64,000 nucleotides of DNA from UBA1422 sp963676385 (GCA_963676385.2 CAXXMM010000009.1:70181-134180), one strand, 5' to 3'. Shown: positions 36,698 to 45,843, counted from the stretch's first letter. Notes: a model not told the origin generated them from the sequence alone. Numbers and translations are program-made.

Positions 36698-37702
36698 TTA
36701 TATTAGGAAAAATCCAAATGCATTAAACACATAGCCAATGATAAGGATACCAATAACCACAACCCCAAAGAACATGGCTAACAATTTTGTTTTCACCACT
36801 TTTTTTAGCATAATTAATGAGGGAAGCGAAAGTGCTGTCACCGCCATCATAAAAGATAAAGCTGTGCCAATGCCGACGCCTTTTCCCACCAAGGCCTCCG
36901 CGATGGGGAGGGTCCCAAAAATATCCGCATACATGGGCACTCCCACAAAAGTAGCAACCAAAACGGAATACCATTTGTCCTGTCCCAGTAAGGCAGAAAT
37001 AACTTCCGCCGGAATCCAGTTGTGAATCAAGGCACCAATGCCAACGCCAATGAGTATGTAAATCCAAACCCGCTTCACAATATCCAACACTTGCAGTTTC
37101 CCAATATTCACTCTGTCCCTTACAGATAAAGTTTCTTGCTCCAATTCGGCCATGTGGTTTTGATAAACAAAAGGTTCTACGTAGGCTTCCATTTTTGCCT
37201 TACTAATAACAGTGCCTCCCACTACAGCCAATATAAGCCCCACAAATACATATGCAATGGCGATTCTCCAGTTAAAAATACTGGCCAAAAGCAATACGGA
37301 GGCCAAGTCCACCAAAGGAGAAGATATCAAGAAAGAAAAAGTGACACCGATGGGAAGGCCCGCGCTGGTAAATCCAATGAAAAGGGGGATTGAAGAGCAA
37401 GAGCAAAATGGGGTAATGGTGCCAAGCAAAGCACCGAAAATATTAGATGCAATGCCCCTATGCCCCCCAAGAATTTTGCGGGTGCGTTCCGGAGGGAAAA
37501 AGCTTTGAACATAAGAAATCACAAAAATCAGCACCGAAAGCAAGATAAAAATCTTGATCACATCGTAAATAAAAAAGTGGAGGCTGCCTCCCAATCTATC
37601 ATCCAAACTGAGGCCAAACACATTTTCAACCAAACCTTTAATTAAATCATACAACCAATTCATTTTTAGTAATTGATCGTTCAGCCATTCTAAAATGAAC
37701 AT
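36698..37702 (-). CDS. DUF318-family permease
   Basis: 334 aa, about eight to ten membrane segments in two repeats. The family signature TPFCSCSSIPLFIGF lies in the first half, SSPLVDLAS follows, and a matching second half contains VGVPMYADIFGTLPIA. These permeases (UPF0718/YraQ type) are linked to arsenite or other soft-metal export and to thioredoxin-like partners. It overlaps arsR by 13 bp, so it should be under ArsR control. Substrate unproven. Confidence 0.88.
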   Translation of the reverse strand: MFILEWLNDQLLKMNWLYDLIKGLVENVFGLSLDDRLGGSLHFFIYDVIKIFILLSVLIFVISYVQSFFPPERTRKILGGHRGIASNIFGALLGTITPFCSCSSIPLFIGFTSAGLPIGVTFSFLISSPLVDLASVLLLASIFNWRIAIAYVFVGLILAVVGGTVISKAKMEAYVEPFVYQNHMAELEQETLSVRDRVNIGKLQVLDIVKRVWIYILIGVGIGALIHNWIPAEVISALLGQDKWYSVLVATFVGVPMYADIFGTLPIAEALVGKGVGIGTALSFMMAVTALSLPSLIMLKKVVKTKLLAMFFGVVVIGILIIGYVFNAFGFFLI

Positions 37703-38052
37703 TTTGGGTTCTCCTCTTCTATCTTATTGGGTTCGCAACATTCACTTTCCGTAGATACACCATCCGACGCGGCAGCAAGGGATGCCCGATAAATTTGATT
37801 CACAAAGTCCGAGTAATCGGACAGCGTCTTCAAATTCATTGAATAGTGAGACCACTTCCCATCTTTTCGAGTATGAACTAAGTCACAATCCGATAAAATA
37901 CGCATGTGGTGGGACAACGTGGGTTGGGTAATATCAAAAAAAACCAAAAGTTTGCAAGCACAACGTTCTTGCTGAATAATCATCTGTATTATCTGCAGTC
38001 GATTAGGGTCTGACAAGGCTTTATTAATCAATGTAAACTGTTCATTATTCAT
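37690..38052 (-). CDS. ArsR/SmtB-family metal-responsive repressor
   Basis: 120 aa winged-helix ArsR protein: LSDPNRLQIIQMI, then RCACKLL (a Cys-x-Cys at the place where ArsR-type sensors bind As/Sb or soft metals), FFDITQPTLSHHMRIL recognition helix and wing HTRKDGKWSHYSM. Extra Cys lie in the tail (ECCEPN, KCSF). Start 38052 has AAAGGAA. It heads the operon below a promoter that overlaps inverted repeats. Confidence 0.92.
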   Translation of the reverse strand: MNNEQFTLINKALSDPNRLQIIQMIIQQERCACKLLVFFDITQPTLSHHMRILSDCDLVHTRKDGKWSHYSMNLKTLSDYSDFVNQIYRASLAAASDGVSTESECCEPNKIEEENPKCSF

Positions 38053-38079
38053 GGAAATTCCTTTCACCGCTTGATTCAC

Positions 38080-38135
38080 ATAGACGTTCATCTATATGTC
38101 TATACCAACATATCACACACATAGATGAATGTCAA
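38080..38135 (-). promoter_or_regulatory. Promoter and likely ArsR operator of the arsR operon
   Basis: On the minus strand, a perfect -35 TTGACA (38130-38135), a 17-base spacer and -10 TATGTT (38107-38112). A 9-bp inverted repeat spans it: TTCATCTAT (38087-38095) and ATAGATGAA (38121-38129, in the spacer). A second perfect dyad ATAGAC-N12-GTCTAT lies at 38080-38103 around the start point. This fits autorepression. Confidence 0.7.
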
Positions 38136-38137
38136 TA

Positions 38138-38184
38138 TGAAAAACACCCTCCTACCAAAATTTTGGTAAAAGGGTGTTTTTTTC
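38138..38184 (-). terminator. Terminator after larB
   Basis: A long hairpin of ACACCCT / AGGGTGT arms plus an inner TACCAAAA / TTTTGGTA stem (about 38142-38180), with T-runs on both sides, so it may work both ways. On the minus strand it ends the larB transcript just before the arsR promoter. Confidence 0.85.
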
Positions 38185-38198
38185 TACAAAACAAAAAA

Positions 38199-38988
38199 CT
38201 ATTTCCTTCTGTTTATTTTTGATGCCAAACAGGCGGCTCCATAACCATTGTCAATATTCACAACCCCCTATCCCATTGGCACAACTATTTAACATGGAAA
38301 GAAGTGCCGTAAGCCCTTCAAAACTTGCACCATATCCCACATGGGTAGGAACCCCAATGACCGGGCTGCTAACAAGTCCCCCAACCACACTGGCCAAGGC
38401 GGCTTCCATTCCGGCAACGACAATGACCACATTGGCCTCTCGAATTCGATCCAGTTTATCATCAAAAGACGATGAATGCCCGCAACCCCCACATCATAGA
38501 TCCGATCCACCGGATTGCCCAATAATTCGGCAATCACTGCAGCTTCTTCAGCCACAGGAATATCCGCAGTACCTGCAGTTATAACGGCAATGACCCCCAA
38601 TGGTTCCCTCTCCAGCCTTTCCCTTCTTTGTAGATTCTTCCACCGTGGGACAGATTTTTCGTACTACTGCTATGACCCTGGCTACCGAATCATAGGTGGC
38701 CTCAGGTATCATCCCCTTGACAACATGAAAATCTTCATGGGTTGCCCGGGTCGCCATAATGTTCTCCCCTGGGTGCATACGGCTCAATTCTTTCAGAATC
38801 TCAGCAATTTGAAAAGAGGTCTTTCCGGGGCAAAAGACGGCTTCCGGGGCTCCGGTGCGAGCCGGTCTAAATTGATCCAGACATGCAAACCCCATCTCGT
38901 CCAAAGTAGGAGATTTTCTCTCCCCCTCTGTCGGTTTGGGGCTGGCAGATTGTAGATTTGATTGTTTTGACTCTTTGTTCTCTTCCAT
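38199..38988 (-). CDS. larB: LarB-like nickel-pincer cofactor protein (three apparent frameshifts)
   Basis: LarB carboxylates and hydrolyses nicotinic acid adenine dinucleotide in nickel-pincer synthesis. Family blocks appear in three frames: PARTGAPEAVFCPGKT, ITAGTADIPVAEEAA, DVGVAGIHRL, then VIVVAGMEAALASVVGGLV, VGYGASFEGL and VNIDNGYGAA. Sites: extra base in C5 at 38594-38598, missing base in A4 at 38464-38467, extra base in C5 at 38264-38268. Corrected, it is 262 aa, near family length. All three are homopolymers, so I favour sequence error over a pseudogene. It follows folD by 41 bp. Confidence 0.8.
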
Positions 38989-39029
38989 CACTTACGTCCG
39001 TTCTCTCCTGAATCGTATGGCTTGTCCCA

Positions 39030-39896
39030 TCATTGTTTCATCTCTTTGATTTGTCTAGATGCGTTTTCAATAACGTGGGCCAACAAAATGGCGGTGGTAA
39101 CCGTTCCCACGCCTCCCGGTACCGGGGTAATGGCGCCAACCAAAGGAGCGACTTTATCATAGTCCACGTCCCCACAAAGATTGCCTTTTTCATCCACATT
39201 AATACCTACGTCTATCACCGTCTGGCCTGAATGAACAAAAGTATCGTCCAAAAAAATTGGCCTTTCCCGCTGCTGCAATGAGAATATCCGCCCTGCGGCA
39301 TTCTCCGGGCAAATCAGCCGTTTTTCGATGGCATAAGGTCACCGTTGCGTTTTCCCCCCAATAGCATCATGGAAACCGGCTTCCCAATGACCAAACTTCT
39401 TCCCAACACGACTGCTCGTTTCCCACCAATGGGAATATTGTAATAATTGAGAATTGATATAACAGATTCTGCCGTACACGGACCAAACCCATCCGGATTT
39501 CCCGAATATACTCTTCCCATAGAAATATCGGAAATGCCATCCACATCCTTTTCGGGGCTGAGAATGTTGCATACCGCCCTTTTCATCCATATGGGGAGGC
39601 AGCGGTCGAAAAAGCAAAACCCCATGCACATCTTTATCCCGATTTAATTCCAGCAGACGATTTTCCAGTGCCTTTTGAGTCATATTTTCGGGATACAAAC
39701 ACTCTTGTACCTCAATCCCCAGAGCTTTTGCCTTCTTGACGATGCTGGCCCCATAGGCCACGTCATCCGGTCTATCTCCCAGGCGAATCGTCACCAAGGT
39801 GGGAATAATATGATGTTCCTTTAAGGTTTCAATTGCGGTGAGATTTTGGAGATTTAAAGCATCTGCCACATCTTTTCCCTTTAGGATCTTTGTCAT
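39030..39896 (-). CDS. folD: FolD methylene-THF dehydrogenase/cyclohydrolase (three apparent frameshifts)
   Basis: FolD converts methylene-THF to formyl-THF and back. The N-terminal part (GDRPDDVAYGASIVKKAKALG), middle (DVDGISDISMGRV, VVLGRSLVIGKPVSMMLL) and end (VIDVGINVDEKG, ITPVPGGVGTVT) sit in shifted frames. Extra bases are inferred in C3 at 39577-39579, in T4/C6 at 39350-39359 and in A7 at 39250-39256. Corrected length is 287 aa, exactly family-like. It lies after fchA, 94 bp apart, in the C1 cluster. Confidence 0.88.
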
Positions 39897-39990
39897 ACAG
39901 GTCCCCCTTTCTGCTCAGGTTCTATTTGGTCTATCCACGGTCTGCCCAATCTATGCATCCTTCATCTGGCCTATTCAAGTGCAATCCGGA

Positions 39991-40614
39991 TTATGCCTGA
40001 CCACTTAAGTCTGCTTTTACGGATAGAAAAATCTCATCTGCCAGCCCACAGTATTCTTTCAGCATGGCATTTGCTTCTTGATTAAAGGCCTGGGCTTGAA
40101 CGTTGTTTTCCATGGCTTTGGTATTAATAAACACGTTTAGACTAGCCGCTTTTAAGGCACCACATAACAATGCTGCGCCTGCACCGGCATCGCTGATTGC
40201 AAGACGGCTGCCCTTATGACTGTAAGCTTGTACCAGTTCAATCGCCTTGCAACATTGTTTCATGATTTCCAAAGGAACCAATGTGGCATCAACTAGACAA
40301 GTCTCCATGTTCTCTTTGTCCTCTGGTTTGCCATATGCGGCCGCCAAAGGGGCAAACACTTCTGCATCCCGGGCAACCAGCTCCAACAGGGCAGCCTCGA
40401 TTGCCTTGGCCCCCTCATTTAATGCCATAATTTCCGATTCCACATTCTGATATTTTTTTTTGCCCACGGTGAGAGATCCTACCATGTTGCCCAGGGCGGT
40501 GCCGATGGCACCCACCAAAGCTGAGGCACCGCCTCCGCCGGGAACCGGGTCGTTCCCGGCCAGAATTCTAACGAATTCTGTACTGGGCAGTTGAATATAA
40601 TTCGTTGGATTCAT
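39991..40614 (-). CDS. fchA: Methenyltetrahydrofolate cyclohydrolase FchA
   Basis: FchA (207 aa) belongs to the FTCD cyclodeaminase family and interconverts methenyl-THF and formyl-THF, as in purine-fermenting and acetogenic clostridia. Motifs: DPVPGGGGASALVGAIGTAL near the N-terminus and SDAGAGAALLCGALKAAS. Start 40614 has AAGGAGAATAGA; it is 10 bp after fhs. Note that FolD usually has cyclohydrolase activity too, so the two overlap in function. Confidence 0.93.
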   Translation of the reverse strand: MNPTNYIQLPSTEFVRILAGNDPVPGGGGASALVGAIGTALGNMVGSLTVGKKKYQNVESEIMALNEGAKAIEAALLELVARDAEVFAPLAAAYGKPEDKENMETCLVDATLVPLEIMKQCCKAIELVQAYSHKGSRLAISDAGAGAALLCGALKAASLNVFINTKAMENNVQAQAFNQEANAMLKEYCGLADEIFLSVKADLSGQA

Positions 40615-40624
40615 TCTATTCTCC

Positions 40625-42301
40625 TTAAAACAACCCGGAAATTTTTCCAGTGCTGTCCACATCAATCCGCTCTGCGGAAGGAACTTTAGGCAGGCCGGGC
40701 ATGGTCATAATATCTCCGGTAAGTGCTACAATGAATCCGGCGCCTGCGGACACTTTCAAGTTTCGTACCGTCAGTACAAACCCGGAAGGGGCGCCACGAA
40801 GGGCCGCATCATCTGAAAAGCTGTACTGGGTTTTGGCCATGCAAATGAGCAGGTTGCCAAATCCCAGGCCTTCCAGCTGTTTCAGCTGGGAGGCTGCGGC
40901 AGGAAGGAAATTCACATCCCCCGCCCGGTATATCTTTGTCGCAATGGCCCGTATTTTTTCTTCAATGGTCTGTTCAGACGTATAAATCTGGGCAAATTCA
41001 TTGGGCTGTTGGCAAAGTCTGACCACTTCTTCAGCCAAGGCAATGCCTCCTGCACCGCCTTTTTCCCATACTTCACTTAATGCAACATTCACACCCAGTT
41101 CCCGACATTTCGCCGCAACTAAATCCAGTTCTGCTTTGGTATCCGTTGGAAATGCGTTAATCGCCACAACTGCAGGAAGTTTGAATTCTTTGGTGATATT
41201 TTCAACATGGCACAGCAAGTTGGGCAATCCCAGTTCCAGCGCCTCCAGGTTTTCCTTTTGGAGGTCCGCCTTTGCCACACCTCCATGATGTTTTAGGGCG
41301 CGAACAGTTGCAACAATCACCACTGCAGATGGTTTGAGGTTTGCCATTCTGCATTTAATGTCCAGGAATTTTTCCGCACCTAAGTCAGCACCGAATCCTG
41401 CCTCCGTCACCACATAATCAGCCAACTTCAATCCCATTCTTGTAGCCATAATCGAATTACATCCATGGGCAATATTGGCAAAGGGCCCACCATGAATAAA
41501 GGCCGGTGTCTGTTCCAAGGTTTGAACCAAATTAGGCTTTAATGCATCCTTCAACAAAGCTGCCATGGCCCCTTGGGCATTTAATTGTGCAGCAGTTACA
41601 GGCTTATCATCGTATGTGTATCCTACAATAATGCTGGAAATCCGTTCTTTCAAATCATCAATGTCTTTGGAAAGACACAGCACTGCCATGACTTCACTGG
41701 CAACGGTAATATCAAAACCGTCTTCTCGTGGAACGCCGTGGGCTTTTCCACCAAGACCGTCAACAAGATTTCTCAATTGGCGATCGTTCATGTCCACTGC
41801 TCTTCTCCAAGTAATTTTTCGGGTATCAATGCCTAACCCATTCCCTTGGTGTATATGATTATCCACCATAGCCGCCAAAAGATTGTTTGCTGCCCCTATT
41901 GCATGCATATCTCCTGTAAAATGCAAATTGATATCTTCCATAGGAACCACTTGGGCATAACCACCGCCGGCAGCGCCTCCTTTGACTCCAAACACCGGTC
42001 CCAAAGAGGGTTCTCGAAGCGCGACAAATACTTTCTTGCCGATTTTATGCAACCCATCCGCCAACCCAACAGTGGTTGTCGTCTTTCCTTCCCCCGCCGG
42101 GGTGGGAGTTATTGCTGTCACCAAAATCAGTTTTCCGTCTGGTGTATTCTGGTGCTCTTTTAAAATGTTATAATCAATTTTTGCCTTGTGCGTGCCGTAA
42201 AGCTCTAAATATTTTTCGTCGATTCCTGCTTTTTGGGCGATAACTCGAATGTCCTCCGGTTGATTGGCCTGTGCAATTTCAATGTCCGATTTTATTGCCA
42301 T
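40625..42301 (-). CDS. fhs: Formate--tetrahydrofolate ligase
   Basis: Fhs (558 aa) makes 10-formyl-THF from formate, THF and ATP, the entry step of the methyl branch of the acetyl-CoA pathway. P-loop TPTPAGEGKT at 65-74; other family blocks are EPSLGPVFGVKGGAAGGG, HAIGAANNLLAA and PRGDGF-like PREDGFDITVASE. Start 42301 has AGGAGGG. Intact. With fchA and folD it forms a C1 set; other acetogenesis genes (cooS/acsB) are not in the window. Confidence 0.97.
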   Translation of the reverse strand: MAIKSDIEIAQANQPEDIRVIAQKAGIDEKYLELYGTHKAKIDYNILKEHQNTPDGKLILVTAITPTPAGEGKTTTTVGLADGLHKIGKKVFVALREPSLGPVFGVKGGAAGGGYAQVVPMEDINLHFTGDMHAIGAANNLLAAMVDNHIHQGNGLGIDTRKITWRRAVDMNDRQLRNLVDGLGGKAHGVPREDGFDITVASEVMAVLCLSKDIDDLKERISSIIVGYTYDDKPVTAAQLNAQGAMAALLKDALKPNLVQTLEQTPAFIHGGPFANIAHGCNSIMATRMGLKLADYVVTEAGFGADLGAEKFLDIKCRMANLKPSAVVIVATVRALKHHGGVAKADLQKENLEALELGLPNLLCHVENITKEFKLPAVVAINAFPTDTKAELDLVAAKCRELGVNVALSEVWEKGGAGGIALAEEVVRLCQQPNEFAQIYTSEQTIEEKIRAIATKIYRAGDVNFLPAAASQLKQLEGLGFGNLLICMAKTQYSFSDDAALRGAPSGFVLTVRNLKVSAGAGFIVALTGDIMTMPGLPKVPSAERIDVDSTGKISGLF

Positions 42302-42355
42302 ACTAAGTTCCCTCCTGATTTTTGATGACTGAAACAATAATTTCAATATGTAAGA

Positions 42356-43294
42356 TTATTTATTTTCATTTTTTAGTTGCTGTTCTTTTGAAATCGCTTC
42401 CACCAAGGCTGCAATGTGGCTGGGATCCGTGCCACAACATCCGCCCAACAATCTAGCCCCCGCCCGGTAGCAGGCTACCATTTGAGACGCGAATTCTTCC
42501 GCCTTCATAGGGTATTGGGCTTCTCCGTTTCCATCCAATACCGGCATCCCTGCATTGGGAATGATAAAAATGGGTTTGGGAGTATTTTCACCATATTCCC
42601 GTATAATGACTGCATATTCCAAAGGGGTCAAATCCCCACAATTGGCGCCCACGGCAAAGATGTCGTTTTCGTTGGCCCATTGGGCAATCTGGGCAGAGCG
42701 ATTTCCCATTAAGGTTGCCCCGCCTTTATTGGTCGTCGCAAACGTCAGGCTCATGAGTATTGGCAGTTCCGGATTTATTCTTCTGCATGCCTCCACCACC
42801 AAACTGATTTCTGTTAAGTCAAAAAATGTTTCCAACAAAAAAGCACTGATGGGATACTTGGCCATGGTTTCAGCCTGTGCAGTATAGGATTCTACAATTT
42901 CCTCATTCTCATAATTCTTCGTACGCCCCCGCATAAACAATTCACCACAAGGTCCAAAACCACCAAGCACGTAGGTTTTCTCCGAAGCATTTGCGGCAGC
43001 AGCACAGGCAATTTCAACCGCTTTGTTCAAGGACAAATCCATGGCATCCAATCCAAATTCTTTTTTTGCCATGTATATTTTGTTCAGGGAAAATGTGTTT
43101 GTATTAATCCCTTGGCTTCCGGCAGCAATATAATCGTCATAAACCTGCCGCACCAAGTCTGGATGTTCAATATTATTCTTTGCCCCAAATAGATCCCCAC
43201 CTAGTTGTTGAATGTATGTGCCCATGGCCCCATCCAAAAAAACCGGCTCCCCGGATAAGCACAATTTTTTAAATTCCAAATAGTCTTTCATCAT
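42356..43294 (-). CDS. Homocysteine S-methyltransferase-family protein
   Basis: 312 aa forming one Hcy-methyltransferase TIM barrel: LDGAMGTYIQQLGG, GINTNTFSLN, GGFGPCGEL, and the zinc Cys sites GANCGD and GGCCGTDPSHI. There is no pterin or cobalamin domain, so it resembles the MetH N-terminal module or BHMT-like enzymes. Next to fhs-fchA-folD it may pass a C1 methyl group to homocysteine. Start 43294 follows GAGGTG; the next codon is also ATG. Confidence 0.85.
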   Translation of the reverse strand: MMKDYLEFKKLCLSGEPVFLDGAMGTYIQQLGGDLFGAKNNIEHPDLVRQVYDDYIAAGSQGINTNTFSLNKIYMAKKEFGLDAMDLSLNKAVEIACAAAANASEKTYVLGGFGPCGELFMRGRTKNYENEEIVESYTAQAETMAKYPISAFLLETFFDLTEISLVVEACRRINPELPILMSLTFATTNKGGATLMGNRSAQIAQWANENDIFAVGANCGDLTPLEYAVIIREYGENTPKPIFIIPNAGMPVLDGNGEAQYPMKAEEFASQMVACYRAGARLLGGCCGTDPSHIAALVEAISKEQQLKNENK

Positions 43295-43372
43295 CAGCCA
43301 CCTCATTTCCTCTTTTGGTTATTCTATAATATTTTTGTGGATTGGGGAAGAGGGATATCCTTCCAAACCCCA

Positions 43373-44023
43373 TTAAAGATATTTTTTCACAAAAGATCGA
43401 CGGTGTATCTGGCAAACCCCGTGTTCTTCAATCCCCTGATAATGTGCCTTGGTCCCATATCCTTTGTTTTGTTCAAAGCAATAATAGGGGTAAATCAAAC
43501 TATATTCAGTCATCATTTCATCTCTGGTCACTTTTGCCAAAATAGACGCTGCGGCAATGGATACGCTGAGGCAATCCCCATGAATCAAGGGGGTTTGAGG
43601 TCTTGGAAGGTCTTTCAGCATTACCGCGTCCAACAGAATATGATCCATCTTAGCTCCTAACATTTTTTCTGCTTCGTGTATGGCTTCCTTCATGGCCAGC
43701 TTGGTGGCTTCAAGAATGTTGATTTCATCAATCACCTTTTCGTTACACATGCCGATTCCATAAGCCAGCGCCGATTCACAAATAATATTTGCCATCTCAT
43801 TTCGTTTTTTTGCCGATAATTTTTTTGAATCGTCAATGCCGACAACATCAAAATCCTGTGGTAAAACTACAGCAGCAGCTACAACCGGTCCTGCCAATGG
43901 GCCTCTTCCAACCTCATCAACACCGGCAACAAAAACAGCACCCTTTTCGTAAAGCGCCATTTCATAACGTTTCATCTCGACTAATTTTTGTTGAAGAAAA
44001 ACTTCCCGTTCGGCTTTATTCAT
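43373..44023 (-). CDS. rnhB: Ribonuclease HII
   Basis: RNase HII (216 aa) removes ribonucleotides from DNA and RNA of hybrids. Catalytic motif VAGVDEVGRGPLAGPV, then DSKKLS, LLDAVMLKDL and KVTRDEMM. The start shares one base with the rbgA stop (TAATG). The 78 bp to the methyltransferase start hold no clear terminator. Confidence 0.96.
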   Translation of the reverse strand: MNKAEREVFLQQKLVEMKRYEMALYEKGAVFVAGVDEVGRGPLAGPVVAAAVVLPQDFDVVGIDDSKKLSAKKRNEMANIICESALAYGIGMCNEKVIDEINILEATKLAMKEAIHEAEKMLGAKMDHILLDAVMLKDLPRPQTPLIHGDCLSVSIAAASILAKVTRDEMMTEYSLIYPYYCFEQNKGYGTKAHYQGIEEHGVCQIHRRSFVKKYL

Positions 44024-44920
44024 TATACCTCAAGCCCCTTCGCTTGTTGTTCCGCCTCCTCCAACGTAATCCTGCCAATTAGGCCACCACGAAATTCATC
44101 CAGTAAGGTGCGGGCAGTTCGTTCATAATCATATCGTTTTCCTGCCATGACAAATCCCCGTTTGGTTGCAATGGCTTCCATTATTTCCAACGGGGTTAAC
44201 CCACTTAGGTTTTCCAAGGTTTCTGCCCCCAGCTTATATCGTTCTGCCAGCTGCGCCGGATAACGGTTAGCCAACACTTCAATCAATTCCAAGGCCAACT
44301 CTGCAGGTGTCCATGATTTCATCTTTTATGGAACCACAAAATGCCAAGTTCATTCCCACATTAGGATCTTCAAACTTGGGCCACAAAATCCCAGGAGTAT
44401 CCAACAGTTGAAACGTACCCATTACCCCTTCTGCCTTTACTGTAAGCCATTGCTTCCCCTTGGTCACTCCAGGTCGATCTCCTGTTTGGGTGCTCTTTTT
44501 CCCAGTCAACCGATTAATCAGGGAAGATTTACCGGAGTTGGGGACCCCTACAATCATAATACGAAAGGGCTTATTTCGAAGGGAAATCGCGTTGTTGGCG
44601 GATCGAATCCCCTCCAACAATTGGAAAAGATCTCGAATGCCATCTCCCCTCATGGAATTCAAAGCCAACGCGTGGCATCCTTGTTTTCTAAAAAAAGCCA
44701 GCCAACGGCTGCTGACAGCTTTATCCGCCAAGTCACTTTTATTTAATACAACCACCCTATCTTTTCCCTTTATCAACTCATCAATGATGGGGTTTCTGCT
44801 GGAAACCGGGATTCTGGCATCCACCACTTCAACAACTACGTCAACCAGCTTCAGATTTTCCTGGATCAGTTCACGGGTCTTCTTCATATGTCCTGGGTAC
44901 CAGTTGATGTTATTTAGCAT
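44023..44920 (-). CDS. rbgA: Ribosome biogenesis GTPase RbgA/YlqF (one apparent frameshift)
   Basis: RbgA matures the 50S subunit. Circularly permuted GTPase motifs are visible: NKSDL (G4), then GVPNSGKSSLIN (G1) and DTPG (G3); INWYPGHM is the N-terminal signature. The last third (ELALELIEVL..., AGKRYDYERTART) is in another frame; removing one base near 44306-44308 gives 298 aa, family length. The gene is normally essential, so error is likelier than decay. AAAGGA is 6 bases before the ATG at 44920. Confidence 0.9.
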
Positions 44921-44976
44921 AAAAGTTCCTTTCATTTTGGAAATAGTACTGTTGTTTTTTTCCGCGAAGAGATTTA

Positions 44977-45004
44977 TATCAAAAAGGGGCCGTAGGCCCC
45001 TTTT
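44977..45004 (-). terminator. Rho-independent terminator after rplS
   Basis: Perfect 10-bp stem AAAAGGGGCC (44982-44991) / GGCCCCTTTT (44995-45004) with a 3-base loop, followed on the minus strand by TTTTTGATAT. It ends rplS before rbgA. Confidence 0.9.
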
Positions 45005-45016
45005 CATTGATTAATA

Positions 45017-45600
45017 TTATTCGTTGATTTTATCTTCAGCAACGGCAGTAGGTTCAGCAACAGGTTCTACTGTGGCTTCGGCTTCTGCGGCGACTTTTGC
45101 AGCTTCAGCTTCAGCAGCCAGTTTTGCGGCTTCGGCAGCGGCTTCTGCGGCGGCAATTGCTGCGGCTTCTGCTTCCGCATCAGCGGCCAGTTTTGCTGCA
45201 ACTTCTGCGGCAGCTTCGGCAGCCATGGCTCGCTCATTAGCCAGCATCTTCTCGCTGTTTTCTTTGGTCTTAATCTTTGCGGCTTTTCCTGTACGCTCAC
45301 GCATATAGTTTGAGTTTCGCTTTTCTAACCCGTCCCTTTTTCACAATCTCGATTTTGTCGATTTTTGGTGAATGCAGGGGGGAACGTTTTTTCAACGCCA
45401 ACGCCTGACGCGATTCTTCTGACAGTAAAGGTTTCTGCGATTCCACCATTCTGTCTCTTAAGCACAAATCCTTCAAAAATCTGAATTCTTTCTCTTGTGC
45501 CCTCTTTTATTTTAATGTGTACCTTAACGGTGTCTCCCACATTAAACGCAGGGATGTCATTTTTCTGATATTCTTTTGTGATTGCCTGAATTACATTCAT
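45017..45600 (-). CDS. rplS: Ribosomal protein bL19 with alanine-rich C-terminal extension (two apparent frameshifts)
   Basis: The first frame gives a normal bL19 start (MNVIQAITKEYQKNDIPAF, VKEGTRERIQIFEG-like block, GVGVEKTFP). Removing one base in the G6 run at 45377-45382 and one in T3 at 45309-45311 joins it through LHSPKIDKIEIVKKGRVRKAKLNY-type sequence to MRERTGKAAKIK, the usual bL19 end. The frame then continues about 75 residues in an Ala/Glu-rich helix-like tail (AAAEVAAKLAADAEAEAAA...) ending EDKINE. Total 193 aa against about 115 normally. The tail has no known role. Confidence 0.88.
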
Positions 45601-45668
45601 TGGTATTTCCTCCTTCCCTCCAAGACGTTCATGGTATCTTTTATACGCAGAGGACCGCCCGTAATAAC
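45601..45668 (-). promoter_or_regulatory. Possible L19 leader upstream of rplS
   Basis: The rplS leader holds a hairpin (CCTC..GCGT / ACGT..GAGG, about 45613-45650) just before AAGGAGG. Low-GC Gram-positives often have an autoregulatory L19 leader here; I did not verify the consensus. The rest of 45601-45843 has the rplS promoter and one more CCCTGCT/AGCAGGG stem of unknown role. Confidence 0.4.
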
Positions 45669-45674
45669 TTGTAT

Positions 45675-45703
45675 ATTTTAGCACGGCAAACCTGCCATTG
45701 CAA
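45675..45703 (-). promoter_or_regulatory. Promoter of rplS
   Basis: On the minus strand, -35 TTGCAA (45698-45703), a 17-base spacer and -10 TAAAAT (45675-45680). rplS here is not preceded by trmD/rimM as in many Bacillota; the upstream gene is divergent. Confidence 0.65.
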
Positions 45704-45843
45704 GGTTTTTTTAATTTTGACCCTGCTCTTACGAAATCAGCAGGGACAATCCAATCTCAAAATGATATAATGTTGAAAACCATAGCATAGGATACAGCGG
45801 ACAAAGGGTCCATCTATTATTGTAGGGATATCGGGAGATGTAA

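Noticed and set aside
38199..39896. larB and folD as true pseudogenes
   Set aside because: All six lesions are in homopolymers, corrected lengths are family-typical, and essential genes nearby show the same defect. Not excluded.
45017..45304. Separate small Ala-rich protein gene after rplS
   Set aside because: Its first residues are the normal C-terminus of bL19 and two homopolymer corrections join it to rplS, so it is treated as a tail.
45721..45752. CCCTGCT/AGCAGGG stem in the rplS upstream gap as a terminator
   Set aside because: No T-run on either side and no gene whose transcript would end there.
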